From Planctomycetaceae bacterium (GTDB lineage Bacteria > Planctomycetota > Planctomycetia > Pirellulales > Pirellulaceae), in assembly GCA_024642205.1 (NCBI GenBank), contig JAHEBQ010000053.1:1-45216 (forward strand): DNA of 45,216 bases, given 5' to 3'. The notes below the pieces were generated by a model. The model worked only from the letters and a program-made list of their open reading frames with translations, was not told the DNA's origin and made no database searches. Shown piece by piece: positions 33,848 through 43,261 of this stretch (positions within the stretch are counted from its first letter, which is position 1; each line of letters starts with the position of its first letter). The position numbers and the translations under genes are program-made.

Positions 33848-35323
33848 ATGATTCAGTTCATTATAAAAAGTCTAATGATCTCCGTCGTTTTCGCGACGAT
33901 TCCCCCATGGATTGTCGGGCAGGAAATGGTCGACCAGGTTGCAACCGCGATTAACTACCAGTACACACCGCGGCAGGGAAAACAGGTACCCCATTTCGAT
34001 TTCATTCTGCCTTCCATCGACGGCGGAAAGATGATTCAGCTCTCGAATTATCGCGGCAAGAAAGTGCTGTTGCTGCATTTCGCATCCTGGTGAGCAGGTT
34101 GCCGAAAAGTCATTCCCGTGTGGAACGAGAAAACAAAACAACTGGTCGCTGATGGCAAGCTTGTTGTGATTGGCGTTGTACAGGAGCAGCATGCCGAACG
34201 GGCCAGGCTTTACAAGCAATGGAAAGAATACGATTTTCCGATCGCGCAAGACGCGACCACGAGTCTTGGACTGACAGTCGTTCCCGTGCCGATCCTGGTT
34301 GACGAGCATGGATATTTGCTGAGCGCGCGTCCGAGAGTGGACGAAATGGAACAATTGGTGGACGTTCAGAGACCTGTCCCCCGGACGCCGGCTCCAAGAC
34401 TGAACCCCGAACAGGTCACTTCGACCTGGTTGAAGTCCAACGTTACCCACGAGTCCGCGGAAACGAAATGTTGCATCGGAGATGCACTATTGCGAGAAGG
34501 AACGGCGGATTCGATCAAAGAATCGCTTCGCTACTACAACGCCAGCATGAATCAAGCGATTGCGGAAGAAAACGAAGCATTGAAGGGCCTTGCCGCCTTC
34601 CGATTGGGTGTTGCGTATCGGAATCTGTTTGACCTGGTGGACGCAAGTCACAAAGATCCAGGTTGTTTTTCGGAGGCCGTGAAGTACTGGGCGATGGCGA
34701 TTGAACTGAACCCCAATCAGTATATTTGGCGACGAAGAATTCAGCAGTACGGCCCACGGCAGATCAAACCCTACCCGTTTTACGACTGGGTCGGCCAAGC
34801 CACACAGGAAATCATGGCACGAGGTGAAATCCCTGTCAAACTGACCATCCCGCTATCCGGTGCCGAGATTGCCCAACCCAATGCGAATTTCGAGACGGTT
34901 ATTTCGGCGGAGAAAAACCCGGATCCTGACGGCAGGATCGCCAGCGACCTTGATCGCATCATCGGCATTCATGTAACGGTCGTACCTGGAAAAATCGTAC
35001 CAGGCGAAGCGGTCCGCGTGCACTTGCGTCTCGATGCCGAAAACGGTCATTGGAATAACGAAGCCGAAGAGTTGCTGATTTGGATCGATGAATCCAAAGC
35101 TGGCACGAGATCAAGTTCGCGCCTGGAGTTTTCAAATGCGAAGAAACCTTCATCGGACGAATCGCGGACACTGGAATTCGAATTCAAAACCAACGATGAC
35201 GTCCGTGATACCATTCACCTTAATGGCTACGCGTTGTACAACGTTTGCACTGTTGACGACGGACAGTGCCTCTACCGTCGCCAGGATTTTTCCATTCCGA
35301 TTGAAATTAAATCTGGCAAATGA
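33848..35323 (+). CDS. Probable selenoprotein: secreted redoxin with W-Sec-A-G-C active site
   Basis: A 491-residue reading frame with one in-frame TGA at 34091-34093, read here as selenocysteine (U82). Residues 1-25 are a signal peptide. Residues about 46-165 are a thioredoxin-fold redoxin domain: 'PHFDFILPSIDGG', then W81-U82-A83-G84-C85 in place of a CxxC site, then 'VVPVPILVDEHG' with the cis-Pro loop (P146/P148). Residues about 195-300 are helical and TPR-like, with C208-C209. Residues about 370-491 form a beta domain with C467 and C474, resembling domains that end other thioredoxin-family envelope proteins. The frame is open for 409 codons after the TGA. Conventional gene calling would give two pieces, 33848-34093 and 34118-35323, or call a pseudogene. 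It lies between scpB and glgC and appears to have its own promoter. Confidence 0.88.
34091..34128 (+). promoter_or_regulatory. UGA selenocysteine codon and candidate bacterial SECIS stem-loop
   Basis: After the UGA (34091-34093), bases 34110-34116 pair with 34122-34128: U-A, C-G, one A/C mismatch, then U-A, U-A, C-G, C-G, closed by the five-base loop CGUGU (34117-34121). The loop begins 23 bases after the UGA and has G as its second base. This meets the published bacterial SECIS pattern (a hairpin directly downstream within the coding region, small loop, a G in the first two loop positions). The stem was folded by eye and is short, so the element is probable, not proven. Confidence 0.6.
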
Positions 35324-35514
35324 ATCGGACAATCCGGAAAATGCGTAAGTGGAATCGGCAAACGCACCCGTCCGTTGCGAATTCGGCGGTCACGTTTGCC
35401 CGACCCCAGGAGAGCGATTCGCAATTCCGTTCCACTGGCTACCTTGTGATTTCCTGATCCAAGCGTTAACTTTTTAGCAAACTTGTTAACGCTCAAAATA
35501 CGCAGGACCAAAAA
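35324..35514 (+). other. Intergenic region upstream of glgC
   Basis: Apart from the GTTAAC repeat described separately, it contains an eight-base inverted repeat GGCAAACG (35357-35364) / CGTTTGCC (35393-35400) with a 28-base loop, located just after the selenoprotein stop and without a T-run. AGGA eight bases before the glgC ATG is the ribosome site. No convincing sigma-70 promoter was found. Confidence 0.35.
35462..35493 (+). promoter_or_regulatory. Perfect inverted repeat upstream of glgC, operator-like
   Basis: AGCGTTAAC (35462-35470) and GTTAACGCT (35485-35493) are perfect inverted copies with a 14-base spacer, ending 21 bases before the glgC start. Each arm contains the palindrome GTTAAC, and the two copies are 20 bases apart, about two helical turns. 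This geometry suits a protein binding one face of the DNA; a hairpin in the mRNA leader is the alternative. Confidence 0.5.
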
Positions 35515-36810
35515 ATGCGAAACGCGGTTGCTTTGATACTTGGTGGCGGACGCGGATCGAGATTGGCCCCGCTGACTTCCATTCGTAGTAAGCCAGCCGT
35601 TCCTTTGGCAGGCATGTACCGCCTGATCGACATTCCCATTTCCAACTGTCTGAACAGCGGAATCAATCGCGTTTTTGTCTTGACTCAATTCATGTCGGTC
35701 AGCCTGCACAGTCACATTCGGGGAGCCTATTCATTTGACAATTTCAGTGGCGGATTTGTCGAACTGTTGGCTGCCCAGGAAACTCCCAACGTTGGCAGTG
35801 ACTGGTACCAGGGAACGGCCGACGCAGTCCGCAAAAACCTGATCTACTTTGACCAACCGGGAATCGAATACGTGGTGATCCTTTCGGGTGATCAACTGTA
35901 CCGAATGGATTATCGCCAGATGATCGAAACTCACAAACAATCGGGCGCCGATGTTACGATCTCCTGCATCCCCGTCTCGCGGGAAGACGCGAAAGGATTT
36001 GGGGTGGTCAAGTTCGACGACGCTGGCCGGGTCAGTGGATTTGTCGAGAAACCGCAGACCGACGCCGAAATTGAAGACGTCAGTACGGATCCAGCCTGGA
36101 TTGAATCGCGCGGTGTTGAAAGTAAAGGCCGAGATTGCATCGCCAGCATGGGGATCTATGTTTTCAACCGAAAACTGCTGACGGAACTGCTGAGTGGAAC
36201 CAAGGACACCGATTTTGGCAAGGAGATATTTCCGCGCACGATCAAAACACATCACGTTCAAATGCACCTGTTTGACGGCTATTGGGAAGACATCGGGACG
36301 ATCCGATCGTTTTATGACGCCAACCTGAGCTTGGCGTCGGATCATTCGGAGTTCAAGATCATGAGGCCCGATTCCCCGATTTATACAAGGGCAAGGTTTC
36401 TTCCTCCGACGCGGATGTCAGGTGGAACCGTCAACAGCAGCTTGCTTGCCAATGGATGTTTCATTGACAAGGGAGCGGAAATTGAAAACAGCGTGATTGG
36501 CTTGCGCACCATGGTGGGACCCAATGTCAAGATTCGCGGTTCAATTGTGATGGGTTGCGATTTTTATGAGTCAGACGATCCTGGCAAGAAAATCCGAACG
36601 TCACCCATGGAAATTGGCCAGGGCACGGAGATTCAAGGGGCGATCATCGACAAAAATGTATGCATCGGAAGAAACGTAAGCATCGTCAATCGTTCCAAAC
36701 GGGTTGAAACGAGCCTGGACCATCCGCTGTGTGTGATTCGAGACGGAATTCCAATCGTCGTCAAAAATGCAATCCTGCCAGATGGCTGGGATTTGGAATC
36801 GGACGTTTAG
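35515..36810 (+). CDS. glgC: Glucose-1-phosphate adenylyltransferase
   Basis: GlgC makes ADP-glucose from glucose-1-phosphate and ATP, the committed step of bacterial glycogen synthesis. The nucleotide-binding N-terminus 'LILGGGRGSRLAPLTSIRSKPAVPLAG' is at about 8-34, with 'YRLIDIPISNCLNSGI', 'WYQGTADAVRKNL', 'LSGDQLYRMDY' and 'GFVEKP' following. The C-terminal third has the left-handed beta-helix typical of the allosteric domain ('IENSVIGLRTMVGPNVKIRGS'). At 431 residues the length is normal. There are no other glg genes beside it. A GTTAAC inverted repeat just upstream may be a regulatory site. Confidence 0.96.
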   Translation: MRNAVALILGGGRGSRLAPLTSIRSKPAVPLAGMYRLIDIPISNCLNSGINRVFVLTQFMSVSLHSHIRGAYSFDNFSGGFVELLAAQETPNVGSDWYQGTADAVRKNLIYFDQPGIEYVVILSGDQLYRMDYRQMIETHKQSGADVTISCIPVSREDAKGFGVVKFDDAGRVSGFVEKPQTDAEIEDVSTDPAWIESRGVESKGRDCIASMGIYVFNRKLLTELLSGTKDTDFGKEIFPRTIKTHHVQMHLFDGYWEDIGTIRSFYDANLSLASDHSEFKIMRPDSPIYTRARFLPPTRMSGGTVNSSLLANGCFIDKGAEIENSVIGLRTMVGPNVKIRGSIVMGCDFYESDDPGKKIRTSPMEIGQGTEIQGAIIDKNVCIGRNVSIVNRSKRVETSLDHPLCVIRDGIPIVVKNAILPDGWDLESDV

Positions 36811-36874
36811 GGCGACGGTGAAAATGACTTACGTATTTGACCCTCCGGGAATTGAAATAAACGGGTCGTTCGAA

Positions 36875-39800
36875 CTAGTCCCAAAATGTTTTCTGCTGTC
36901 GGGATTTTTTCGTCCGTCCTGGCGAATCCAATTTCGTCGGCGCTATCGGTGACCGGGATGGGACTGGACGGATTGCGGAGGTTGCCGCGACCGTCGACTC
37001 GATCAAATCAAGATTGATCACCTGTCCTGACTGAACAAACACCAAGCGAGTCGATATTCTGTCCAACGGAACTCGGGCGAAACGGCTAACTGCCAAGCGA
37101 TATCCATCCATCTGGGGTCGGTAAAACTCAATTCGTTCCTGAAGCCGGGAACCTTCGACGGAATCGGTTTTAAAGTCCATGATATCCGCCGCCACCACCT
37201 GACCGCCCTGGTACACCAGAACCAGCCGGTCAATGGACCCGTCGAGCAAGCCGGATTCCAGTGAAACGGCAAATCGCCGTTCATTGTGCACTTCCAGCCG
37301 ATTGGCTTCGAGCATGATTTCGCCCGGACAGGAGAATTCCATCAAATACGATTCCTGGTAGGAACCTCGCGAGAGCAGCTTCCGGATGTTTTCGTGCTTG
37401 ATGATCTCGTAAAATTCGGCGATTAACCCATCGAAATTCTCCACCGTCGGATCAACCGATCTCAAGTGTTTTTCCAAAGCCGGTTTCTTGGGTACCGACT
37501 CATCCAACCAGTGGACCAGCTCGAAACAGCCATGGATCAATGTTCCGCGCGACCTCGCTTCGTATTTGTCGTGAGACTCGAAAATCGTATTCAGCCGCGT
37601 CAACAACCCGCCTTCAAGCTCCGACGGGCTGGTTCTTGGAACACCTCGACCCGACCGAACTTCTTTGGAGACGGCACCTTCGGTGAATGAAATTTCATCC
37701 GGAAGATAAAACTCCGATAAACCCAAGGGGTCATCAATGACGCCTTGCTCGGTGGAAAGGTACCAGTCAGGCTGGCCATGCTCGTACAAAACGCCTTCTT
37801 CCCGCTCAGCCAGGGGGCAGAGCGTCGCTAACAGGATTCCCGACGACGATTGATGATTTGGTTTGGCACCACACGAAAGCACAATGTGTGTGGCATGAAC
37901 CGCCCGGGTCAGTGCCACATACAGCACGCACAATGCTTCCCGCACATTGCGCTGACGATCGCTGTCAAACAACGCCTGAAAATCCTCGGGTAACAGTTTT
38001 CGGAGGTCTTCGCCGATGTAGCGGGTTGCGATTTCGATCGGAGCGGTCGGCGAGTCTCGACCCACGACGACGCTCGGTGCGAGTCCTGCCCAGCCCTTCG
38101 AACTGCATTTCATCGGCAGCACGACAACATCAAATTCCAGGCCTTTGGCTTTGTGAATCGTCATCACGCGAACACGGGCCGAGCTTTGATCGCTAACTTT
38201 GGCCTCTTCGCGGACGTATTTCACAAAACGGCTCGGGCGCAGATGCCATTGCTGGTTATCGGAGGGACAGTCGTATGCAATCTGAACCAATTGCTGCAAC
38301 CGAAGCACTTCTCGCCGCGTGCATTGTCCGAGCAAGGGCCGCGCCAGAGACTCAATCGTTGGACCGTAGCCTGCCGAGATCAGCTGCGCTCTCAGTTCGG
38401 CAGCAGCCATGCGGGCCGCCAGCGCGTTGGTGGTTTGGCTCGATTCCGTTTCCGGTTCCAGCCCCAACGCGTTTGCCAACGGTGTATGCGAGAGATGAAA
38501 TCGGGCAACGCTGTCACCGGGATGGTCAGCCAACTGAAGGGCCGAGAGAATCGTTTCGACGGCGGCGGAGTCGGTGAGCGGACTACCCCCTTCCTCACTG
38601 GCAGGGATGCCAGCCTGTTGAAGCTCGAAAATCAACTCCGTGACCTCGCTATTGGTGCGAACCATGACGCCGATGTTGTGTTGGTCCGGGACTTCGTCAA
38701 CCAACTTGCGAATCCGGTCAATCGTTTTGCGATTCATATTGTCGTTTCGAACCGCATCCTTCGAGTCCTCAAATCGCTTTAACTCCGGATCGCAATCCGC
38801 CGCAATTTCCAGCGTGACGTACCCCGACAGCTGTTGCTGCGCGGTGCTGTGTTTCTCGAACCAGCCCGACCAAGATTGAACGGCATTGTCAATCACTGCG
38901 TCCTTGCAACAGTATTGATCAACGTTCAGAAACACCTGGTTGACCATGTCGATCACCGGTTGCGAACTACGGTAACTGGTGGAAAGGTTTTTCTGTTTGA
39001 GGTTGGGAAGCTGATGATCCACCAGGTCAAAAATCTCGGCAACTCCTCCACGCCACCCGAAAATGGCCTGTTTCAAGTCGCCCACACAGAAAAACGACCT
39101 AAGCGTATCCTCGTTCTCGGTGACCTTGTTCGCAAACGGTCGGATCACGTCCCACTGTCCAAGCGACGTGTCCTGAAACTCATCCAGCAAAAGGTGCTGA
39201 ATCTGGTGGTCCAGTCGGAAAGAAAACCGTCCGGTATCCCATAACGAAACGAATTTCTGCAATCGCTCGGTCACGTCGTCGAACCGCAGATTCCCCGTTT
39301 CGTCCTTTTGCTTTTCCATTAGCTCACCGAACGACTGCATCAGTTGACAGGTGGACTGGTTCTGGGAAATCAACCGGTTTTCCACGAATGCCGTGCAATG
39401 TGGAATCAACAGTTGGTAAATCTCGATGATCTCCAAGGGAAGCTTTGTGCGGCCAAATTTGAAGTCGCCGTCGAGCGTGCGTTGAAACGAAGTATTCTCA
39501 ATAAAACCCGCCCAGTCGCCGTTAAACGCGAGTTGCAAGACGTTGCTCCAATGCTGGGGAAGCGCTTTGCCACTCAATTCCACGGCTTCCATTCTGGCGA
39601 GGACGCGATCAAGTTCGGCTTGATCCAGCGACCGTCCGGTCCGTTGAAGTCGACTCCACGGTTCGGGGCCAGATTCCCGGTAGATTTCATAAACCGATTC
39701 GACGGTGTCGCGAACCATCGATGCAACGCGACGTGACGCCTCGCCCCTGGAAAGCATGTGAAGCAAATCAATAACGGACTCGTTGCGAAGCACAGCCTGG

Positions 39801-40252
39801 ATCGCTTGATCCTGCATGTGATTTATCGCCTGCTCGTCAACGATTTCCCAGGTCGGCGGCAAGCGCAGTTCAAGCGCGAATGCTTTTGCAACCCGGTTAA
39901 AAAAACTGTCGAGCGTGCTGATTTCCAATCGATGCAAATTGCCCAGCAGGTCGAACAGGATGCTGGCGGCCCGCGGCCGCGTCAGTTTCCATTCCAACTC
40001 CTGGGAGAGTTTTGCCGCGGCCGCATCATCCAGAGCGGCGTCCGAAAGCCGCCCCACGATTCGGTCGAGGATCTCACCAGCTCCTTTGCGGGTAAATGTC
40101 GTTGCGAGAATGGTCTGGCATTCCGCCCCCGAGGCGAGCAATTTCAAATATCGGTTGGAAAGCGCAAATGTCTTGCCCGTCCCTGCCGAAGCGCGGATGA
40201 TCTCGTTGGGAAACTCTCCGCTTAATTCGCGTTGTACGGTTTCGCCTACCAT
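36875..40252 (-). CDS. addA: AddA-type UvrD-family helicase-nuclease
   Basis: The helicase-nuclease subunit of an AddAB-type complex, which resects double-strand breaks for RecA loading. 1125 residues. Walker A 'ASAGTGKT' is at 21-28, motif II 'LLLDEFQDTS' at about 354-363, motif III 'GDLKQAIFGWRGG' at 391-403, then 'STSYRSSQPV', 'VMTIHKAKGLEFDVVVLP' and 'LCVLYVALTRAVHA'. A C-terminal PD-(D/E)xK nuclease has 'RGTLIHGCFE', 'LLDGSIDRLVLV' and 'DFKTDS', so both activities look intact. Its ATG overlaps the addB stop by seven bases (ATGGTAG), and a GGAGG six bases upstream lies inside addB. Symbol given by analogy; the pair is diverged from Bacillus AddAB. Confidence 0.9.
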   Translation of the reverse strand: MVGETVQRELSGEFPNEIIRASAGTGKTFALSNRYLKLLASGAECQTILATTFTRKGAGEILDRIVGRLSDAALDDAAAAKLSQELEWKLTRPRAASILFDLLGNLHRLEISTLDSFFNRVAKAFALELRLPPTWEIVDEQAINHMQDQAIQAVLRNESVIDLLHMLSRGEASRRVASMVRDTVESVYEIYRESGPEPWSRLQRTGRSLDQAELDRVLARMEAVELSGKALPQHWSNVLQLAFNGDWAGFIENTSFQRTLDGDFKFGRTKLPLEIIEIYQLLIPHCTAFVENRLISQNQSTCQLMQSFGELMEKQKDETGNLRFDDVTERLQKFVSLWDTGRFSFRLDHQIQHLLLDEFQDTSLGQWDVIRPFANKVTENEDTLRSFFCVGDLKQAIFGWRGGVAEIFDLVDHQLPNLKQKNLSTSYRSSQPVIDMVNQVFLNVDQYCCKDAVIDNAVQSWSGWFEKHSTAQQQLSGYVTLEIAADCDPELKRFEDSKDAVRNDNMNRKTIDRIRKLVDEVPDQHNIGVMVRTNSEVTELIFELQQAGIPASEEGGSPLTDSAAVETILSALQLADHPGDSVARFHLSHTPLANALGLEPETESSQTTNALAARMAAAELRAQLISAGYGPTIESLARPLLGQCTRREVLRLQQLVQIAYDCPSDNQQWHLRPSRFVKYVREEAKVSDQSSARVRVMTIHKAKGLEFDVVVLPMKCSSKGWAGLAPSVVVGRDSPTAPIEIATRYIGEDLRKLLPEDFQALFDSDRQRNVREALCVLYVALTRAVHATHIVLSCGAKPNHQSSSGILLATLCPLAEREEGVLYEHGQPDWYLSTEQGVIDDPLGLSEFYLPDEISFTEGAVSKEVRSGRGVPRTSPSELEGGLLTRLNTIFESHDKYEARSRGTLIHGCFELVHWLDESVPKKPALEKHLRSVDPTVENFDGLIAEFYEIIKHENIRKLLSRGSYQESYLMEFSCPGEIMLEANRLEVHNERRFAVSLESGLLDGSIDRLVLVYQGGQVVAADIMDFKTDSVEGSRLQERIEFYRPQMDGYRLAVSRFARVPLDRISTRLVFVQSGQVINLDLIESTVAATSAIRPVPSRSPIAPTKLDSPGRTKKSRQQKTFWD

Positions 40253-43233
40253 GGTGTGACCTCCGACTGCTCATCGCCAACCCGCATTTCGTACTGCTCA
40301 AACACGCTGCTCTGGCAGATCGCCGCAAACTCATCTGCGTACAACGGTGGCTTTCGGCTCATGGGCCAATAGTCCCCAGCCCGAATTTTCCGGACGATAT
40401 CCTTGGCGGTCTGATCCGCGCTTGCCAGTTGTTCCGGCGTCCACTCGACAGAGTGAAATCCGATGTCGGCCAGTTTTCTCGGTAGCAGAATATAGCCCAT
40501 CGCAACGTTGGAAAAGTCGGAACCGGCGACCGCACCCACTTCCTTGACGAGGTGGCGGTAGAGTGGAAGCTGGAGATCTTTCCACTCGCTTTTTCGCTTT
40601 GCATAATGGACCTCGTTGGGACGCTTCCCCTTGTCGGATGACTTGTAATCCCAGACCGCAATCTGCCCGGTGATCTCGTGCTGGTCGACGCGGTCGATTT
40701 TTCCGTTGATCGCAAACGGTGTTCCATCCACGTCGAAATCGTGAAACAAATGTTCTTCCGTACTGACGATTCGCCACCCTGCCTTGCGATGGTTCGCTTG
40801 ACTGGCAGCAAAACGATCGAGCCTCAAACGCAATTGCTCGACTTGAATTCGGACCGCCGGGAGTCGCGAACCAGAGAACCTGGCTTTGACAAAACGATTC
40901 AGCTGGTCATTGAGAAATTCCCGGATTCGATCCTCGTCGGTCGCATCTTTGTGTTCACTTACTCCAAATGACTCCAATACGCAGTGGGCCAAATCACCGA
41001 ACGTCCCACCGCTCAATTCACGCCAATCGTCATCGATCGATTCGAGTTTCATGATGTGTTTGAGATAGAATCGGTAGGGACACTGGATGAAATCCCGAAA
41101 CTTGGTAACCGAAAGGTTCGCCGGGACTTTCACCGCGTCCGGAAAAGGTATTGGGAATTGTTGATCCGTCGGAAATTCGCGTTCATCGCAAATCCAGAGT
41201 CGCGGTTCCGGCTTGCCGGAATAGCTGAAAAACGCTTTGGCACGGCGCGCCGATGTCACGGGGTCGGTGAACAGTAACCGGCTAGGTTTTTTCGGTTCGC
41301 CGTTGCCGTCGCGACGCCCCGAGATTAACAGCAGGTGTTCGCGTACCGAAACGACGACCGTCAGAGCATACGCGTCACGTGCATAACGTCGGTCGTTGTC
41401 CAGGATTTTCAATTCCTTGCACAGCTCATTGGGCAGGAATTGATGACCCATTTCAGATGTCGGCACATGTTCGTCGTTCATGCCAGTGACGGCCATGACC
41501 GGAGCATCATCCAGTGTCAGGTCCAACCAACCGGCCAGTTCCACCGCGTCGGCGATTGGCGGTACAACGACTCGATGTTCCGCAGCCGCTTCGATCGCCC
41601 AGTCAAGCGCTTCGCTGGCGGTCGCTACGATGCCGAAGGCTTCGGGAATCTGTTTTTGATTTCCCAGCGCCAAGTGAATTGCTTCGCAGGCTCGGATTAT
41701 CTGCAACTCCGACGGATCCTGCCTGTTCAGTTCTTGCTCGCCGTAAATCGCCATCAGTACCTGGCTCCACGGTCGAGTCCAATGTACGATCGGTTGGGCC
41801 TTTCCGTCGTGATCACCCGTCAACGGCGTCAGAAGTTTGCCGATCAGTGCATGAAGCTGGTTCAATACGAGCCTTGCCTCGGCTTGTCTTCTGGCACGCC
41901 TTTGTGCAGATTCATCCAGTCGCTCGACGTCGTCCTCCGACTGGCCTGCCACTCCAAACGGTTGATTGGCCTCCAGGGACAGTCGGCCTGGCAGGTTGTT
42001 GTTCTGGTATTCGTCCAGATCCTGGAGCCACCCGTCGGAATCCACCTGTTCACATAACCAGCGGTACATGTCCGGATGCCGTACCAGAGCGGTAAATGCA
42101 TCGTAATTTTCCGATTCCAGGTAGTCGCGACAGGCGATCATCAATCGTACGGGACCGGTCTCGACAAGTGGTCGTCCGGCAAGATCGCGATGACAAACAT
42201 CAATCGCGTTGAGACTTCGTTGAAGTTGCGGGATAACGGTTGGATCGGGAACGCCAATGGTTATTTCGTCCGCCGAAAATACGGTTCCCAGATTACTGAC
42301 AAAATGGGCGGCCGCGTCGGCTTGATCCGCTGGCTGATCCACAAACAGAATCTGCGCGTCGGAAATCTGGACTTTGATATCGAGCCATTGTTCCGTAATG
42401 AGGCTGCCAAATTCGTTGAACCGATCGGCCATCGATTCGGGGGCCGCAATCAGTACGCGGACCTGTCGACTGTCCGTGGTGGCGATCTGGCGAAGCATCT
42501 CCGAAATCGAGCGATTCAGGTCAGCCGTTCCGACCAGTACGATTTGCCTGTCCGTCGCACAACGGACCTGATTGGCTTTCATCAATCCGGCAGCAGCGAA
42601 GTTTCGTGCGGCCTGTTTGTCCCACAAATCCACCTCCGCAAGAATCTTGTAATAACGCTTTTGAATCGCTGCGAGCGCTACCCAGCGGTTGGCTTCTTCT
42701 TTGAGGAATCCTTTGACATTTTGGACTTCCCGGGAGACACTGCTGAAACTCCAGATGTCGTTGGCCAGTCGTGTATGCAGATTTGAAATCAACGTCGCCA
42801 GGGGCCGCCAGTCCTCAAAATCTTCTACATCTGAACGTCCGGTCAGGCACTGTATTTCCTCCGCCGGAGACTGCTCGAGGGCTTTTGACCAGGCCATTTG
42901 CTGGGCAAGGTCCGTCGCAAGCTGCTTGTTGGCAACGTAAAGCAACTCCGGGAGTTGCCCCAGCGATATAATGCTTGGCGGAATAAACGGGACTTCGCGT
43001 TTCTCGGCCGCTTCAATCAGTAATGGCAGGAGTCGTTGTTGGGCGCGCAACGTAGGCAAGACGATGACGACAGTGGAAAGGTCAAACCCGCGAAAACCGG
43101 GTTTTTCTGTCAGGTAATTTTCCAATAACCAGTTGGTGGCCGAGACCAGCGGTGGCTGATCAAGCCCCAGAAAAACGCGGCCGCCGGTAAACCGACTGTC
43201 GACGACTGAATTCGTTGATGCTGATTTAGGCAC
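40246..43233 (-). CDS. addB: AddB/RexB-like PD-(D/E)xK nuclease
   Basis: The partner of AddA, 995 residues from the GTG at 43233. The N-terminal part resembles an inactive helicase fold ('VVIVLPTLRAQQRLLPLLIE'); the C-terminal nuclease has 'FIQCPYRFYLKHIMKLES', 'GTFGDLAHCVLESFG', 'GKIDRVDQHE' and 'WDYKSSDKG', so the catalytic motif is complete. The [4Fe-4S] site of AddB is not: only the Cys in 'FIQCPYRF' and one Cys in 'AAICQSSVFEQYEMR' remain, and the usual C-x2-C-x5-C ends as C-x2-S-x5-E. A longer frame begins at a TTG at 43290, but that lies upstream of the promoter candidate. Overlaps addA. Confidence 0.87.
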   Translation of the reverse strand: MPKSASTNSVVDSRFTGGRVFLGLDQPPLVSATNWLLENYLTEKPGFRGFDLSTVVIVLPTLRAQQRLLPLLIEAAEKREVPFIPPSIISLGQLPELLYVANKQLATDLAQQMAWSKALEQSPAEEIQCLTGRSDVEDFEDWRPLATLISNLHTRLANDIWSFSSVSREVQNVKGFLKEEANRWVALAAIQKRYYKILAEVDLWDKQAARNFAAAGLMKANQVRCATDRQIVLVGTADLNRSISEMLRQIATTDSRQVRVLIAAPESMADRFNEFGSLITEQWLDIKVQISDAQILFVDQPADQADAAAHFVSNLGTVFSADEITIGVPDPTVIPQLQRSLNAIDVCHRDLAGRPLVETGPVRLMIACRDYLESENYDAFTALVRHPDMYRWLCEQVDSDGWLQDLDEYQNNNLPGRLSLEANQPFGVAGQSEDDVERLDESAQRRARRQAEARLVLNQLHALIGKLLTPLTGDHDGKAQPIVHWTRPWSQVLMAIYGEQELNRQDPSELQIIRACEAIHLALGNQKQIPEAFGIVATASEALDWAIEAAAEHRVVVPPIADAVELAGWLDLTLDDAPVMAVTGMNDEHVPTSEMGHQFLPNELCKELKILDNDRRYARDAYALTVVVSVREHLLLISGRRDGNGEPKKPSRLLFTDPVTSARRAKAFFSYSGKPEPRLWICDEREFPTDQQFPIPFPDAVKVPANLSVTKFRDFIQCPYRFYLKHIMKLESIDDDWRELSGGTFGDLAHCVLESFGVSEHKDATDEDRIREFLNDQLNRFVKARFSGSRLPAVRIQVEQLRLRLDRFAASQANHRKAGWRIVSTEEHLFHDFDVDGTPFAINGKIDRVDQHEITGQIAVWDYKSSDKGKRPNEVHYAKRKSEWKDLQLPLYRHLVKEVGAVAGSDFSNVAMGYILLPRKLADIGFHSVEWTPEQLASADQTAKDIVRKIRAGDYWPMSRKPPLYADEFAAICQSSVFEQYEMRVGDEQSEVTPW

Positions 43234-43261
43234 GTATATCCAATCCCTGGTAAAAATGAAA

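Noticed and set aside
33848..35323. Pseudogene made by a nonsense mutation in a redoxin gene
   Set aside because: A random stop is unlikely to fall exactly on the first active-site Cys codon, and the 409 codons downstream show no decay. Not fully excluded: a single C-to-A or T-to-A change of TGC/TGT would give TGA, so the genome should be checked for Sec genes.
34118..35323. Independent gene starting at the GTG at 34118
   Set aside because: It would begin in the middle of a thioredoxin fold with no Shine-Dalgarno, and the upstream 81 codons supply exactly the missing signal peptide and first half of the fold.
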